Positions 1 through 8,700 of a DNA stretch of 16,254 nucleotides are shown here, piece by piece. Numbering within the stretch: position 1 is the stretch's first letter; each line of letters starts with the position of its first letter. The notes below the pieces were generated by a model, which did no database searches, was not told the DNA's origin, and was given only the letters and a program-made list of their open reading frames with translations. Origin of the DNA: Gryganskiella cystojenkinii (Eukaryota; Mortierellomycota; Mortierellomycetes; Mortierellales; Mortierellaceae); assembly GCA_015852425.1 (NCBI GenBank), contig JAAAIG010000214.1:23504-39757 (forward strand). Reading direction: 5' to 3'. Position numbers and translations under genes: made by a program.

Positions 1-16
1 CCTCCCGCTTCATTAC
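1..16 (-). other. Start of PCK1 intron 1 (partial)
   Basis: Read on the minus strand, the exon ends in TACAG and the intron opens with GTAATG. This splits the Arg codon of the KYR motif (AG plus one base). Only the first 16 intron bases are in the window, so the acceptor cannot be seen. Confidence 0.85.
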
Positions 17-423
17 CTGTACTTGGGATCCCATCCAGCAAAACCATCAAAGACGTAGAGTCGTTCGCGGGTGTTGAGGTAATCAACCGCCCGTTCATGG
101 TTGATCAAGAAAGCATGTTCGGACAATTTGGTGTTGACGGGTCCCCACCAGATATCGGTTGCTGTGCTAGGCTCATCGACAATACGCTTGTCCTTGGGGG
201 AACGACCCGTCTTCTTGCCAGAAGAAGTGACCAACGCACCGGCGGAGGAGATAATCGTACCGGGTTCGTAACGCAAGGCATCCTCATAGAGTTTCGCAAC
301 AGAGGCATTTCGGAGCATCAGGACATGATTATAATCGATCCCAGAGTCGTGGTAGAGTTGTTCGGGATCCGGGTGAAAGACGTGGTGATGGGCCCCCGAC
401 TGAGACTGAGATGGGTTCGGCAT
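17..423 (-). CDS. PCK1: Phosphoenolpyruvate carboxykinase (ATP), N-terminal exon only
   Basis: Cytosolic PEPCK turns oxaloacetate plus ATP into phosphoenolpyruvate, ADP and CO2, the committed step of gluconeogenesis. The 136 visible residues include the strongly conserved block GRSPKDKR (residues 73-80; the Arg is a known substrate contact), then IWWGPVN (91-97) and GWDPKYR (130-136), all in the order seen in yeast Pck1. The start at 423 is the first ATG and has A at -3 (AAACGATG). The apparent stop after KYR is not real: the sequence reads AG|GTAATG, a 5' splice site with donor at 16-15, and the family continues past KYR with no break. Family proteins are about 540-550 residues, so roughly three quarters of the gene lies left of the window. 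Fungal PCK1 is usually glucose-repressed, but I could not identify a regulatory site with confidence. Confidence 0.95.
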
Positions 424-1012
424 CGTTTTGGGTCTTTTACTTTGTTGGTGTGAATCGAGTTTTTTTTTTTGGCTTGAACTTTTTCGTCCTGCTTGGGTGT
501 TGGAGGGAGAATAGGAGAGATGTGGAGAAAAGAAAAGTTGGAAAGAAAAGGAACAAAGAAAGAAGAAGAAGAGATCGAGAAAACAATGTATTTTATGTCA
601 TGAAAAAAGGGGAGGAAAGTCGAACGAAGAAGGCCTGGTTGTGACGATATGGATAATGAAGAGAGAGGAGTGAGGAGAAAGAGAGAGAAAAGCCACACTT
701 CTTGACCCATCTTTATTGCGCATCCTACCGTTGTCAAGTAAAGGACACAAGGACAAAAAAAAAAATGTTTCAATCAGGCGAAAAATCTCACCTCACGGTC
801 CCCGGTTCTGCATGAAAGCCTCCATGTCTGGGCCTGGTTTCTTCTTTTTCTTTGTTGGTGGTCCAGAGCACGTTACACCCATTAGAAATTGCAATAAAAG
901 GCTTAGACCGCTGAGGCGTTCATGGTCCCATGAGTCCAAAAATTTATGTATTTTTTTCTGGACTACGTAACAAAGGTATCATCATGTGGGCGGGGGTGGA
1001 TGAATGACATAT
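424..1012 (-). promoter_or_regulatory. PCK1 upstream region and 3' flank of the gene at 1013-2995
   Basis: No gene is supported in these 589 bases. About 455-700 is purine-rich on the plus strand, so it is pyrimidine-rich in the PCK1 sense direction, as is common before fungal transcription starts. A minus-strand AATAAA occurs at 711-716, and a CATAAA-like stretch lies in 940-950; either could serve the 3' end of the upstream gene. An imperfect inverted repeat is at 934-963. I saw no clear TATA box. The open frame at 318-773 is low-complexity Phe/Ser/Leu sequence overlapping PCK1 in another frame, and I do not treat it as a gene. Confidence 0.5.
934..963. repeat. Imperfect inverted repeat, AT-rich centre
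   Basis: The arms GTCCA and TGGAC flank A-rich and T-rich runs that also pair, with one mismatch, around a short AT-rich centre. It lies 50-79 nt past the stop of the upstream minus-strand gene. It may be part of the 3'-end signal, but AT-rich palindromes of this size also arise by chance. Confidence 0.4.
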
Positions 1013-2995
1013 TCAAGAAGTGTACCGGACAAGGGACCCATGGTTCAATTGTCGACGAGCGGCTGAGACAGAGGCCGTAGGCGGTCGAGGCAGGATCATG
1101 GGTGGGGAAGGGTATCGATCTGTGGCAGCTGCCAGTTCTTCAGTCGTTGTTATTGTTATTGGTGACATAAACGTTGCGGCTGTGTTGGGGGATGAAGGTG
1201 TCGTCGGATGAGGTTCGTGAAGGTTGTCGTCGTTTGTGTCGCTGGTCATATCTGAACAACATGTCAGCGAAGAAGACAGAGAATTATTGCTACTGTTCGA
1301 CAAAACAGGGCGTCCAGACATCCGGATCGGATGATGGTTCTCAGGGTAGATATGAATGACCCCCGGGTGGATCGCGTCCGCTCGGATCAAGGTCCTTCCA
1401 GTGTTCGTGGTTGCCGTGGTTTGTCTAGGGCCTGAGATCGAGGTCGAGGAAGATGAAGCCGATGACGAGGAATAGAAAGGACTCATCTCGTCATCATCAT
1501 CGACCACGTATCCTCGCAAGAAGGCCGGTGTATGTGTCATGGCCATGGTCAGTGTTGTCGAAGAGTTGATTGAAGTCGAAGAGGAGGCACCCGAGGGCCA
1601 GACGAGGTCTTGCCCTCGCCCACGCTCTCGTTCTCGTTCTCGAGGTCTCATGCGAGATCTTCGATCCAGTAGTCTGGACGGTGTGGTAACCGACATGGCT
1701 GTCTCATCGTCATCATCCTCGGGATCGATCGCATCCTCGAGATCGCCCTCACCACCGGTATCGGCTCTAGTTCGAACGAAATACGGTGGCAAGTGTGCTG
1801 GATTATGGGCATGATTATTCGATGATCGTTGTTGAAGTTGTTGTTGGCGCTGGTAATGGTAAAACTGATGACGGTGTTGAACCGGATCCTCAAGCTGAGC
1901 ATAGATCGAGGCTAGGTCCGGACGAGTCCAGTTATCGGGGTGATCTCGGTTCACATATCGACCGTTCCTAGACGATGATGATGAGGAAGAAGAGGATTCT
2001 CCCTCTAACATGGAGAGATAGGACCGACGGACTGAAAGTGTGGATGTGTCTGTGTTTGTGTTTGTATGAGCCGTCATGGTGGCGATGTGATGAGCTTGAC
2101 CGCGGAGATGTGCAGCGGCGGCTGTTGCTGCTTGAACTGCTGCATAACTGTCCGTGTTTTCACCGCCGTTGCTGTTATTGCTATTGTTATGGTTATGGTT
2201 ATCAAGGAGCGATTGTGACGGCGCTGGGGGAGGACGCGGCGGTAGCGGTCTCGTGCTGTGATATTCAAAGGACGGCGAAGAAGAAATCCAGGTCTGCTGA
2301 TGCTGATGCTGCCGTTGTTGTTCACGTACTTCCTGAGTTGGCGATGTTGTTTGAGGCTGAGAAATAAGGGTGGTTGACGATGGAGATGGAGTGGAAGAAG
2401 AGGCTCGCGCGATGGCCAGCGTCGTGGGAGCGGTGACAAAGACGGCGTCACGACTGATTCGTCTTAGGTTTCGAGTACGAACCCTAGTCGTGATCGCGTT
2501 TGATGTCGCTGTGGAACCCGTCCTAGTAGCAGAATCGGGCGGGGATTCGAACAGTTCAAGGGCCGACTCAATCGAAGGTAAGGTTGTTGAAAAGGACGAA
2601 AAGGTGGACTGGGAAATTAGGTTCGTGGACGTTGCATGGTCATTATTGTAATTTTGTTCAAAAGGAGAACGGTTATTGTTTGAGGGTGGTGTTCCAAATA
2701 TGGTCGAGATTATGGATCTAGAACTACCGCCACTGCCACTCTGACCATTGTGACGACGAGCAGAGGAGGATGCACCCCAAGGAGCAGACTGTTGTGGGGG
2801 CACGTAGGCGAAGGAGGAGAGAGGAGGCCGAGTGTCCTGGAGGAGTTGTTGACGAGAAGAGATCAATGCTGTTGAGGCTTGATTCTGGAGGGTGTCTGAA
2901 AAGGCGGTACCGTTGGACAAGGACGGCTTCGCAGAGTGATTGGCATGCGATCTGGGGGTTGGCGATGATTTAGGGAGAATGATTGGGATGCCCAT
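1013..2995 (-). CDS. Uncharacterised Ser/Thr/Asn/Pro-rich, probably disordered protein (660 aa)
   Basis: I do not recognise this protein. It is one uninterrupted frame from ATG 2995 to TGA 1013-1015. The frame stays open to 3343 upstream, but that stretch has no other ATG and its codons come from the CT-rich leader; ATG 2995 has A at -3 and G at +4. Visible parts: a basic patch with an RRIS sequence of PKA type (178-181); a proline-rich RPLPPRP (249-255) that fits the class I SH3-ligand pattern RxLPPxP; an Ala/His-rich stretch (284-310); a run of nine Ser (334-342); acidic patches near 418-431 and 499-503; an Arg-Glu repeat (452-458); and a less biased stretch at about 534-565 around GVIHIYPENHHPIRMSGRP. 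There is no signal peptide, membrane segment or folded domain that I can see. It could be a regulatory or scaffold protein, but no function should be assigned. Confidence 0.7.
   Translation of the reverse strand: MGIPIILPKSSPTPRSHANHSAKPSLSNGTAFSDTLQNQASTALISSRQQLLQDTRPPLSSFAYVPPQQSAPWGASSSARRHNGQSGSGGSSRSIISTIFGTPPSNNNRSPFEQNYNNDHATSTNLISQSTFSSFSTTLPSIESALELFESPPDSATRTGSTATSNAITTRVRTRNLRRISRDAVFVTAPTTLAIARASSSTPSPSSTTLISQPQTTSPTQEVREQQRQHQHQQTWISSSPSFEYHSTRPLPPRPPPAPSQSLLDNHNHNNSNNSNGGENTDSYAAVQAATAAAAHLRGQAHHIATMTAHTNTNTDTSTLSVRRSYLSMLEGESSSSSSSSSRNGRYVNRDHPDNWTRPDLASIYAQLEDPVQHRHQFYHYQRQQQLQQRSSNNHAHNPAHLPPYFVRTRADTGGEGDLEDAIDPEDDDDETAMSVTTPSRLLDRRSRMRPRERERERGRGQDLVWPSGASSSTSINSSTTLTMAMTHTPAFLRGYVVDDDDEMSPFYSSSSASSSSTSISGPRQTTATTNTGRTLIRADAIHPGVIHIYPENHHPIRMSGRPVLSNSSNNSLSSSLTCCSDMTSDTNDDNLHEPHPTTPSSPNTAATFMSPITITTTEELAAATDRYPSPPMILPRPPTASVSAARRQLNHGSLVRYTS
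1625..1642 (+). repeat. Hexanucleotide repeat (TCTCGT-type), coding
   Basis: Three copies of a CTCGTT/TCTCGT unit encode, on the minus strand, the alternating Arg-Glu run in the uncharacterised Ser-rich protein. Such repeats change length easily, so this could be a length-variable site. Confidence 0.7.
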
Positions 2996-3480
2996 CGTTT
3001 TCGTTGGCAAGTTGTTGTTTCCAGCCGTGTGTAGTGGTGGATTTGAATTAGAAGAGAGATAAAAAGAGCGAAAGAGAGAGAGAGGGAAGGAAGGTATTAA
3101 AAAAGTGGAGACGACGATGAAAACGATTAAAAAACAAGGAAAGTGAAAGTACAAAAGAGAGAAGAGGTGTGCAAAAAGAGGGTCCTTGGCTCCAAACAAA
3201 AACAGGATCGGAAAAGAATGGTAGGATGGATAAAAAAAAAGGACCAATGGTCTTCTGTGGTTGAAGGAAACAAAGAGAGAAATGGGGCTGGAAAGAAGTA
3301 AAAAAAAAAGACAAAACTCCACACAAGAAGTGCACAGATCCAAAACAATTTCAAAAAAAAAAAAAGGCTGAGCAAATTTAAGGTCCCGATCTCAAAAGGG
3401 CATCAGCAGAGAGAGAGAAAGCAACGAGGCAAAGAGGCACCTCGATCGGGACTTTATCTATGGTCCAAAGGTAAAAGGCG
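2996..3480 (-). promoter_or_regulatory. CT-rich leader and promoter of the Ser-rich protein gene
   Basis: Read on the minus strand this is a long pyrimidine-dominated stretch (clearest at 3050-3420), with several T runs of eight or more and CT dinucleotide runs. It ends at the start codon context AAAACGATGGGC. Such tracts are common at fungal transcription starts, though this one is long. Short minus-strand frames here encode only Phe/Leu/Ser low complexity and are products of the base composition. Confidence 0.5.
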
Positions 3481-4304
3481 GAAAGGATCATCGTCATTCA
3501 TCCTTTGTCCTTCTCTTCCTCGCCGTCAACTCAGGCCACCATTGTTTCCATTATTCTCTTCGTCAACCTCTTCGCCAGATCATCTTGGCTTGTGTAGAGC
3601 ATCCACAAACCAAGGAGCATCGAAATTTATGTTTGTTCATATCAGTTATCCATCATGTCTGCTCCTCTTCGCTTCACAACTTTCTATCCAAGAATAGGAC
3701 GCCGTTTTTGTTTGCTCTCGGGGGCTTTTTCATTCACTCGTTCAAAGCATTTTTTTTTCAACCATGCAAATTGCCTCCGAGATATCTGCAGTCATTTCTG
3801 CCTTGTAATTGTTTTCCCTGAATCTGAGCTTTATTACTAGAAAGGTAGACAATGAGCGAGGCAACGAGAGGCTAAAATTTCAAACGTGAACTTTCTCCTG
3901 CCCTTCCCCCGAGGTCCCAGGAGACGGGACCCAATTGTTTGCAGGAATCGAGAATGATGTTGACAGGTGAAAAGACCTGAGGAAAAAAATCTTTATGATT
4001 CCGAAAAAAAGGCCCTCCAGCTCATTCTCTCTGAAGGGCTCAGACGTCGCTTTGTCTTGTCATTGAGGTATCAATCAAGCTGTTCAAGAGCGCCTCCGCG
4101 AGATCATCTCTCACATTTATTTTTGATGTTTCTTTTTTTCTTTTTTGTTCTTTTTCGTAGATCCTTGTCCTCCTTGGTCTCTACTTGCGCCGAGATACTC
4201 TCTTCATCGGTTGCTTGAGTTCTGAAAAAAAACACGAGTTTCATTTATATTATTCTTAATGTTGTGAGACGACAAATGGTTCGATTCGAAAAGATTTAGT
4301 TTGT
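3481..4304. other. Gap with no supported gene; plus-strand CT-rich stretch
   Basis: From about 3484 to 3600 the plus strand becomes pyrimidine-rich, the mirror image of 3050-3420, which suggests a second, rightward transcription start. A 61-codon plus frame starts at an ATG at 3655 (CATCATGTC context, stop 3838-3840), but its protein resembles nothing that I know and I cannot build a convincing spliced extension. The plus frame at 3967-4218 begins at GTG and is low complexity. The last part (about 4116-4304) is probably the 3' UTR of the isochorismatase-family gene; a minus-strand AATAAA is at 4116-4121. I found no tRNA or other structured RNA. Confidence 0.45.
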
Positions 4305-5375
4305 TTAGATGTTGCTCTTGATGAACAACTTGTTGCCAGCGGTTGCTTCCTTGGTCTCTTTGACGAGGTTCGAGATCGACTTGAACTTTTCATTCTTGGA
4401 ATCTCCGAGCAATTGGAACAAGATCGATTCGCTGGTTGTTACGTATCCGCCCGCAGACTTGACGCGCTATGAACGAGAAGTAGAGAACAAAAAAAGGTCA
4501 GCGCAAGCTTCATTCGATTTTTTTTAAAGATGTGGATATCGCTGTGTTGCCCATAGCAAAAACTTACGTTCAGGGCATGCTCGATCTCAAAGCTGTTCAT
4601 GCTGGACACGCCATCAGCAAGCACGTGGACATCGTAGTTGTTCTCGAGCAGGTCCAAGGCCGTTTGCAGGACACAGACATGGGACTATCCAAAATGGAAA
4701 CATAGAAGGGTGTGTTTAGTTTCTGCATCTTCAATTCCAAACATTTACGAAGATAGCATGATGGTGGGGCTTTACCTCAATGCCAAAGAGAACAACAGAT
4801 TTGACACCCTTGAGCTGCTTCTCGACCTCGGGAACATACATTGAGAACTTGGTCTTTGGAATGTTGATTTTAGCCTGTGAAAGATCCAGTTCTGTTGCAG
4901 TGGCACCCAAAGCCTTGGGGTTCTATGATTCAAGGCAAGAAGAGGAGACATGGCACATGACGTGTACGGACAGACCAATGATATAGAAAAGAAAAAAAAG
5001 ACGTTAGGCTCATTTTGTGGAGTCATTTTTTGGTTTCGGAAGAGACAGGGTGAGGGTAGAAAGATTCTCACGGCACTGGCTCAAATTTTTTGACGAACCT
5101 GCTCGGTGACGATCAGGGGAATATCGAGGATCTTGTGCGCAGCGATCTATTCGGCATATGACGAGAGATAGAGAAAGAGAGACAGCATAAGTATGCATGA
5201 AGAGGACACTGTCACCCTAGACGTGCTCAAAGAGACGACAACGAACCATCTTATTGGCGGTAGCGACGACGGAGGGGAATTGGAAGATATGAGAGCGGAA
5301 CTTCTCCTGAATGTCGCAAAGAAAGAATGCAGTGGTCTTTTGGTGAACACGACCAACGTTGCGAAGAGCGGACAT
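4305..5375 (-). CDS. Isochorismatase-family cysteine hydrolase (ISOC1/2-like), 5 exons, 200 aa
   Basis: Members of this alpha/beta hydrolase family use an Asp-Lys-Cys triad; the true substrate of the eukaryotic ISOC branch is not settled. Exons (minus strand): 5247-5375, 5099-5146, 4776-4922, 4568-4684, 4305-4466. All junctions are phase 0 and total 603 nt. The joined protein shows LCDIQEKF with the catalytic Asp (D21), VTEQNPKALG spanning exons 2 and 3, KTKFSM (82-87) with the catalytic Lys, and [12 protein letters not shown] spanning exons 3 and 4 with the nucleophile C112. The length fits the family. Introns are 100, 176, 91 and 101 nt; the first two have the uncommon donor GTTCGT, but the protein reads perfectly across both. 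No targeting signal is obvious, so it is probably cytosolic. It shares a 350 bp promoter with SKI2, which need not mean a shared function. Pathway unknown. Confidence 0.92.
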
Positions 5376-5725
5376 GTTTGTTGATAATAGTTGTTATGAG
5401 GAAAGGGAGATTGGAGATGAGTTGATGAACGAATGAATAAAAAGAAGAAACGAATGCGGGGAGGAGACTTTATTCAGTGGGGGGTTCAAGCCGAGAGGAA
5501 CCGCAAAAAGATGACAGTCACAACAGTTTTTAGAACGAGAAACTCCATCGCGCGCTCATTTGATTCTTGCTTCCCATTCACATCACCTTCATTTTTTTTG
5601 TTTGCTCAACATCAGTCTCGTTAGAATCAGGAAAAGGAAGCAAACAAGAGGATACCAGGACAAAGTAAAAACATACCAAAGGCACATCGGATTCAAAAAA
5701 TGCCTTCCCAAGGTATCGATCGATT
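5376..5725. promoter_or_regulatory. Divergent promoter between the isochorismatase-family gene and SKI2
   Basis: These 350 bases separate the two start codons and must hold the starts of both transcripts. About 5570-5625 is pyrimidine-rich on the plus strand, suiting SKI2, while 5395-5470 is purine-rich, suiting the leftward gene. A perfect 10-bp palindrome ATCGATCGAT lies at 5715-5724, just before the SKI2 ATG at 5726. I cannot name a binding factor. Confidence 0.6.
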
Positions 5726-8700
5726 ATGCTGCCAAAAATACTTTTGCGCTCCATGGAATCCAAAGAGAAGCATCATGGCACTAAGGTCCGTCGCAAGCTT
5801 GAACCTCCCACTTTAGATACACTGGACTTACTGGCGCGATTGAAATCTGCAGCCTTTCCTGGCGTCGTTCCTGAAGGTCAACCCGAGCGATTTCAGGTGA
5901 CTACTCTTTGGACCCTGTTACAGCAAGTGCAAATCAAAAAAAGACCAAAAAGAGTCTACTTTTGACTGACGCCTTTGCTCCTTCTCAATCCCCAAATCAT
6001 AGCTCCCACAATCCATTGTAGGTCCCCAGACCTACGACGATATCCGACAGGACATTGAACGCGAGCACCTCTTCCCCAGCAACACCTTTTCGACCGCCTG
6101 GCTCAACAAATGCCAGGAACTCTTTGATCGGGATCAGGAATGGTCCTCTTTACTCTCCATCGACCCGGCCCCAGCAGAATCAACTATCCAGCTCGACCCT
6201 CATAACGTCTATGGTGTTCGTTCTGGTTACCACGAAAGGTCTCAACGCACCACGCACATTGTCGGCACCAGTGCCGTCGCCTCGACCTCGATCATGACCG
6301 CCAAAAACTCGACCAGTTTTTCTCGTGCTCCCGGTAAAAGAGCCGATTTCGTTCGAGGCAAAGCTGGATATTTCCCTTTTACACCCGGTGGATTGGACGC
6401 AGAGGAGGTCAGGGGTGCAAGTGCTTTGGAATCCGAAAAGAATGGTTTGGGTATGGACGATGTTGACATTGCACGATCGCTGGTCGAAGATCTCGCTTTG
6501 GGGTCTGAAGAATTGTTGACGATTCCACCAGGATTCCAAAGAGGCATGTTCTCACATCAGGAGACTCTGGACGAGACCTCGGAAGAGGGAGTAGATCAAT
6601 CCAAAAAGGCCACGGTGAACATCTCGGATCTACTCTTTTCAGGACAAGGCGCAGACGAGGATGACGACTTTGATGCACTCTTGGATCCAGTAGCACGTCT
6701 AGAGGCAGATGAGCCCACCATCGATGTCCCATCCGAGGACTCTACCTCAATCCCAGAACCCGAATCCGAGACCTCCGATGAGGTCGACGCGATCCTTGAC
6801 AGCGTCGTGACAGTCTCTTCCCCAAAACGCACCTTAGCTGCGCCTCAAACCAAGGGGCGGGAATGGGCTCATGTCGTGGATGTGAACGCACCCTTCGACG
6901 ATTTCCATGAACTTGTCCCAGAAATGGCTCACGAGTTCCCCTTTGAACTCGATACATTCCAAAAGCGTGCAGTCTATCATCTCGAGAAGGGCGAATGTGT
7001 CTTTGTCGCCGCGCATACCAGTGCCGGAAAGACGGTCGTGGCCGAGTATGCAATCTCGCTGGCCGCCAAACACATGACCAAAGCCATTTACACGTCCCCG
7101 ATCAAGGCGCTCTCGAACCAGAAATTCAGAGATTTCAAGAACACGTTCGAAGAAGTCGGTATCCTCACGGGTGATGTCCAAATTAATCCCGAGGCATCGT
7201 GTCTGATTATGACGACCGAGATTCTGAGATCGATGTTGTATCGAGGCGCGGATTTAATCCGAGACGTCGAGTTTGTCATCTTTGACGAAGTCCATTATGT
7301 GAACGATTTGGAGCGTGGTGTGGTTTGGGAGGAGGTCATTATTATGCTCCCCGCGCATGTGACCTTGATCTTGCTCTCGGCCACGGTACCGAATACTAAG
7401 GAGTTTGCTGACTGGGTTGGGTAAGTTGGCTCATGAACCGATAATTTGATCCACTTCCACGACAGCTACCTACTCTGTGACCTATCGACTAACGCTCTAC
7501 ACATTTCCCTCTGATATTTAATCACTCTAGTCGAACAAAGAAGAAGGATATTTATGTGATTAGTACACCCAAGCGACCTGTTCCTTTGGAGCACCATCTC
7601 TTTGCGAACCGAGAACTTTTCAAAATCGTGGACGCCAAACAAACTTGGCAGACCCTCGGTTACAAAGCCGCGTCGGATGCCATGGCCAAGAAAGAAAAAG
7701 AGGACAAGGCAGCGTTGCGTGGAGGACGTGGAGGCGGTCGTGGAGGCGGAGGCGGTGGCCGAGGTGCGATTTCAGGGGGCGGTTCTGGAGGGTGGAGAAA
7801 CGACAAACAGGACAAGAACCTGTTTACGCATTTGGTTGCTTTCCTCAACAAGAAAGCTTTCTTGCCCGTGGTTGTGTTTACATTCTCGAAAAAGAAGTGT
7901 GAAGAAAATGCATCAAACTTGTCCGGGACGGATCTGATGACTTCATCGCAAAAGAGTGAGGTCCACGTCTTTTTTGAGCGATCGTTGGTCCGCCTTCATG
8001 GAACAGATCGAGAGTTGCCGCAGATTCAGAGGATGCGGGATTTGCTCAGTCGTGGTATCGCGGTCCATCACTCTGGACTATTGCCCATCATCAAGGAGGT
8101 AAAGAAAAGAAAAATCGGTCATTACAAAGAGAGCGGATTTCAAAATGTTCACGAGTCCGCTCAGCGTTAACATTTTTGCCGCCATGTTTTTTCTTTTTAG
8201 ATGGTCGAGATCCTCTTTGCCCGAGGATTGGTGAAGGTCTTGTTTGCCACCGAGACTTTTGCCATGGGTGTCAACATGCCTGCCCGTACCGTTGTCTTCT
8301 CTGGCATCCGCAAGCATGACGGGCGTAGTTTCCGTAACTTGCTGCCAGGTACAGTTCCTATCAGTCGAACGATTAGTCGGTTTATACGCCATACGTAAAT
8401 AACGGGGTGCTTGATACTAACAATCTCTCTTATTTTTAGGCGAGTACACTCAAATGTCAGGACGCGCCGGTCGTCGTGGACTGGATTCGACAGGATTGGT
8501 CATCCTTGCCTGTGGAGGTGACTCGCCTCCAGACGTAAGGATACTGTAATTCCCACCATGTACAATATAGGTAACAGTACGTGCATATACTAACTCTATT
8601 ATCTCACTATTCTGACAATCATCATAGCTTATCGAGCTACAGGAGATGCTGTTGGGCAAGGCAACGAAACTTCACTCCCAGTTCCGATTGACGTACAACA

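Noticed and set aside
97..453. Plus-strand 118-codon frame opposite PCK1
   Set aside because: It is antisense to a well-conserved exon and its protein has no recognisable feature; the openness follows from PCK1 codon use.
997..1007. Sequence resembling a yeast carbon-source response element upstream of PCK1
   Set aside because: The match is partial, it lies about 570 bp from the ATG beside another gene's stop, and the motif may not apply in this lineage.
2996..3343. 116-residue hydrophobic N-terminal extension of the Ser-rich protein
   Set aside because: It begins at TTG, holds no ATG before 2995, and its Phe/Leu/Ser content follows from the CT-rich leader. It is not a signal or membrane segment that I can defend.
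3967..4218. 83-codon plus-strand frame in the intergenic gap
   Set aside because: It starts at GTG, is poly-Phe and Ser low complexity at the end, and has no plausible splice partner.
4278..4288. GGTTCGATTCG, close to a tRNA B-box
   Set aside because: No A-box, acceptor stem or anticodon arm can be built around it on either strand.
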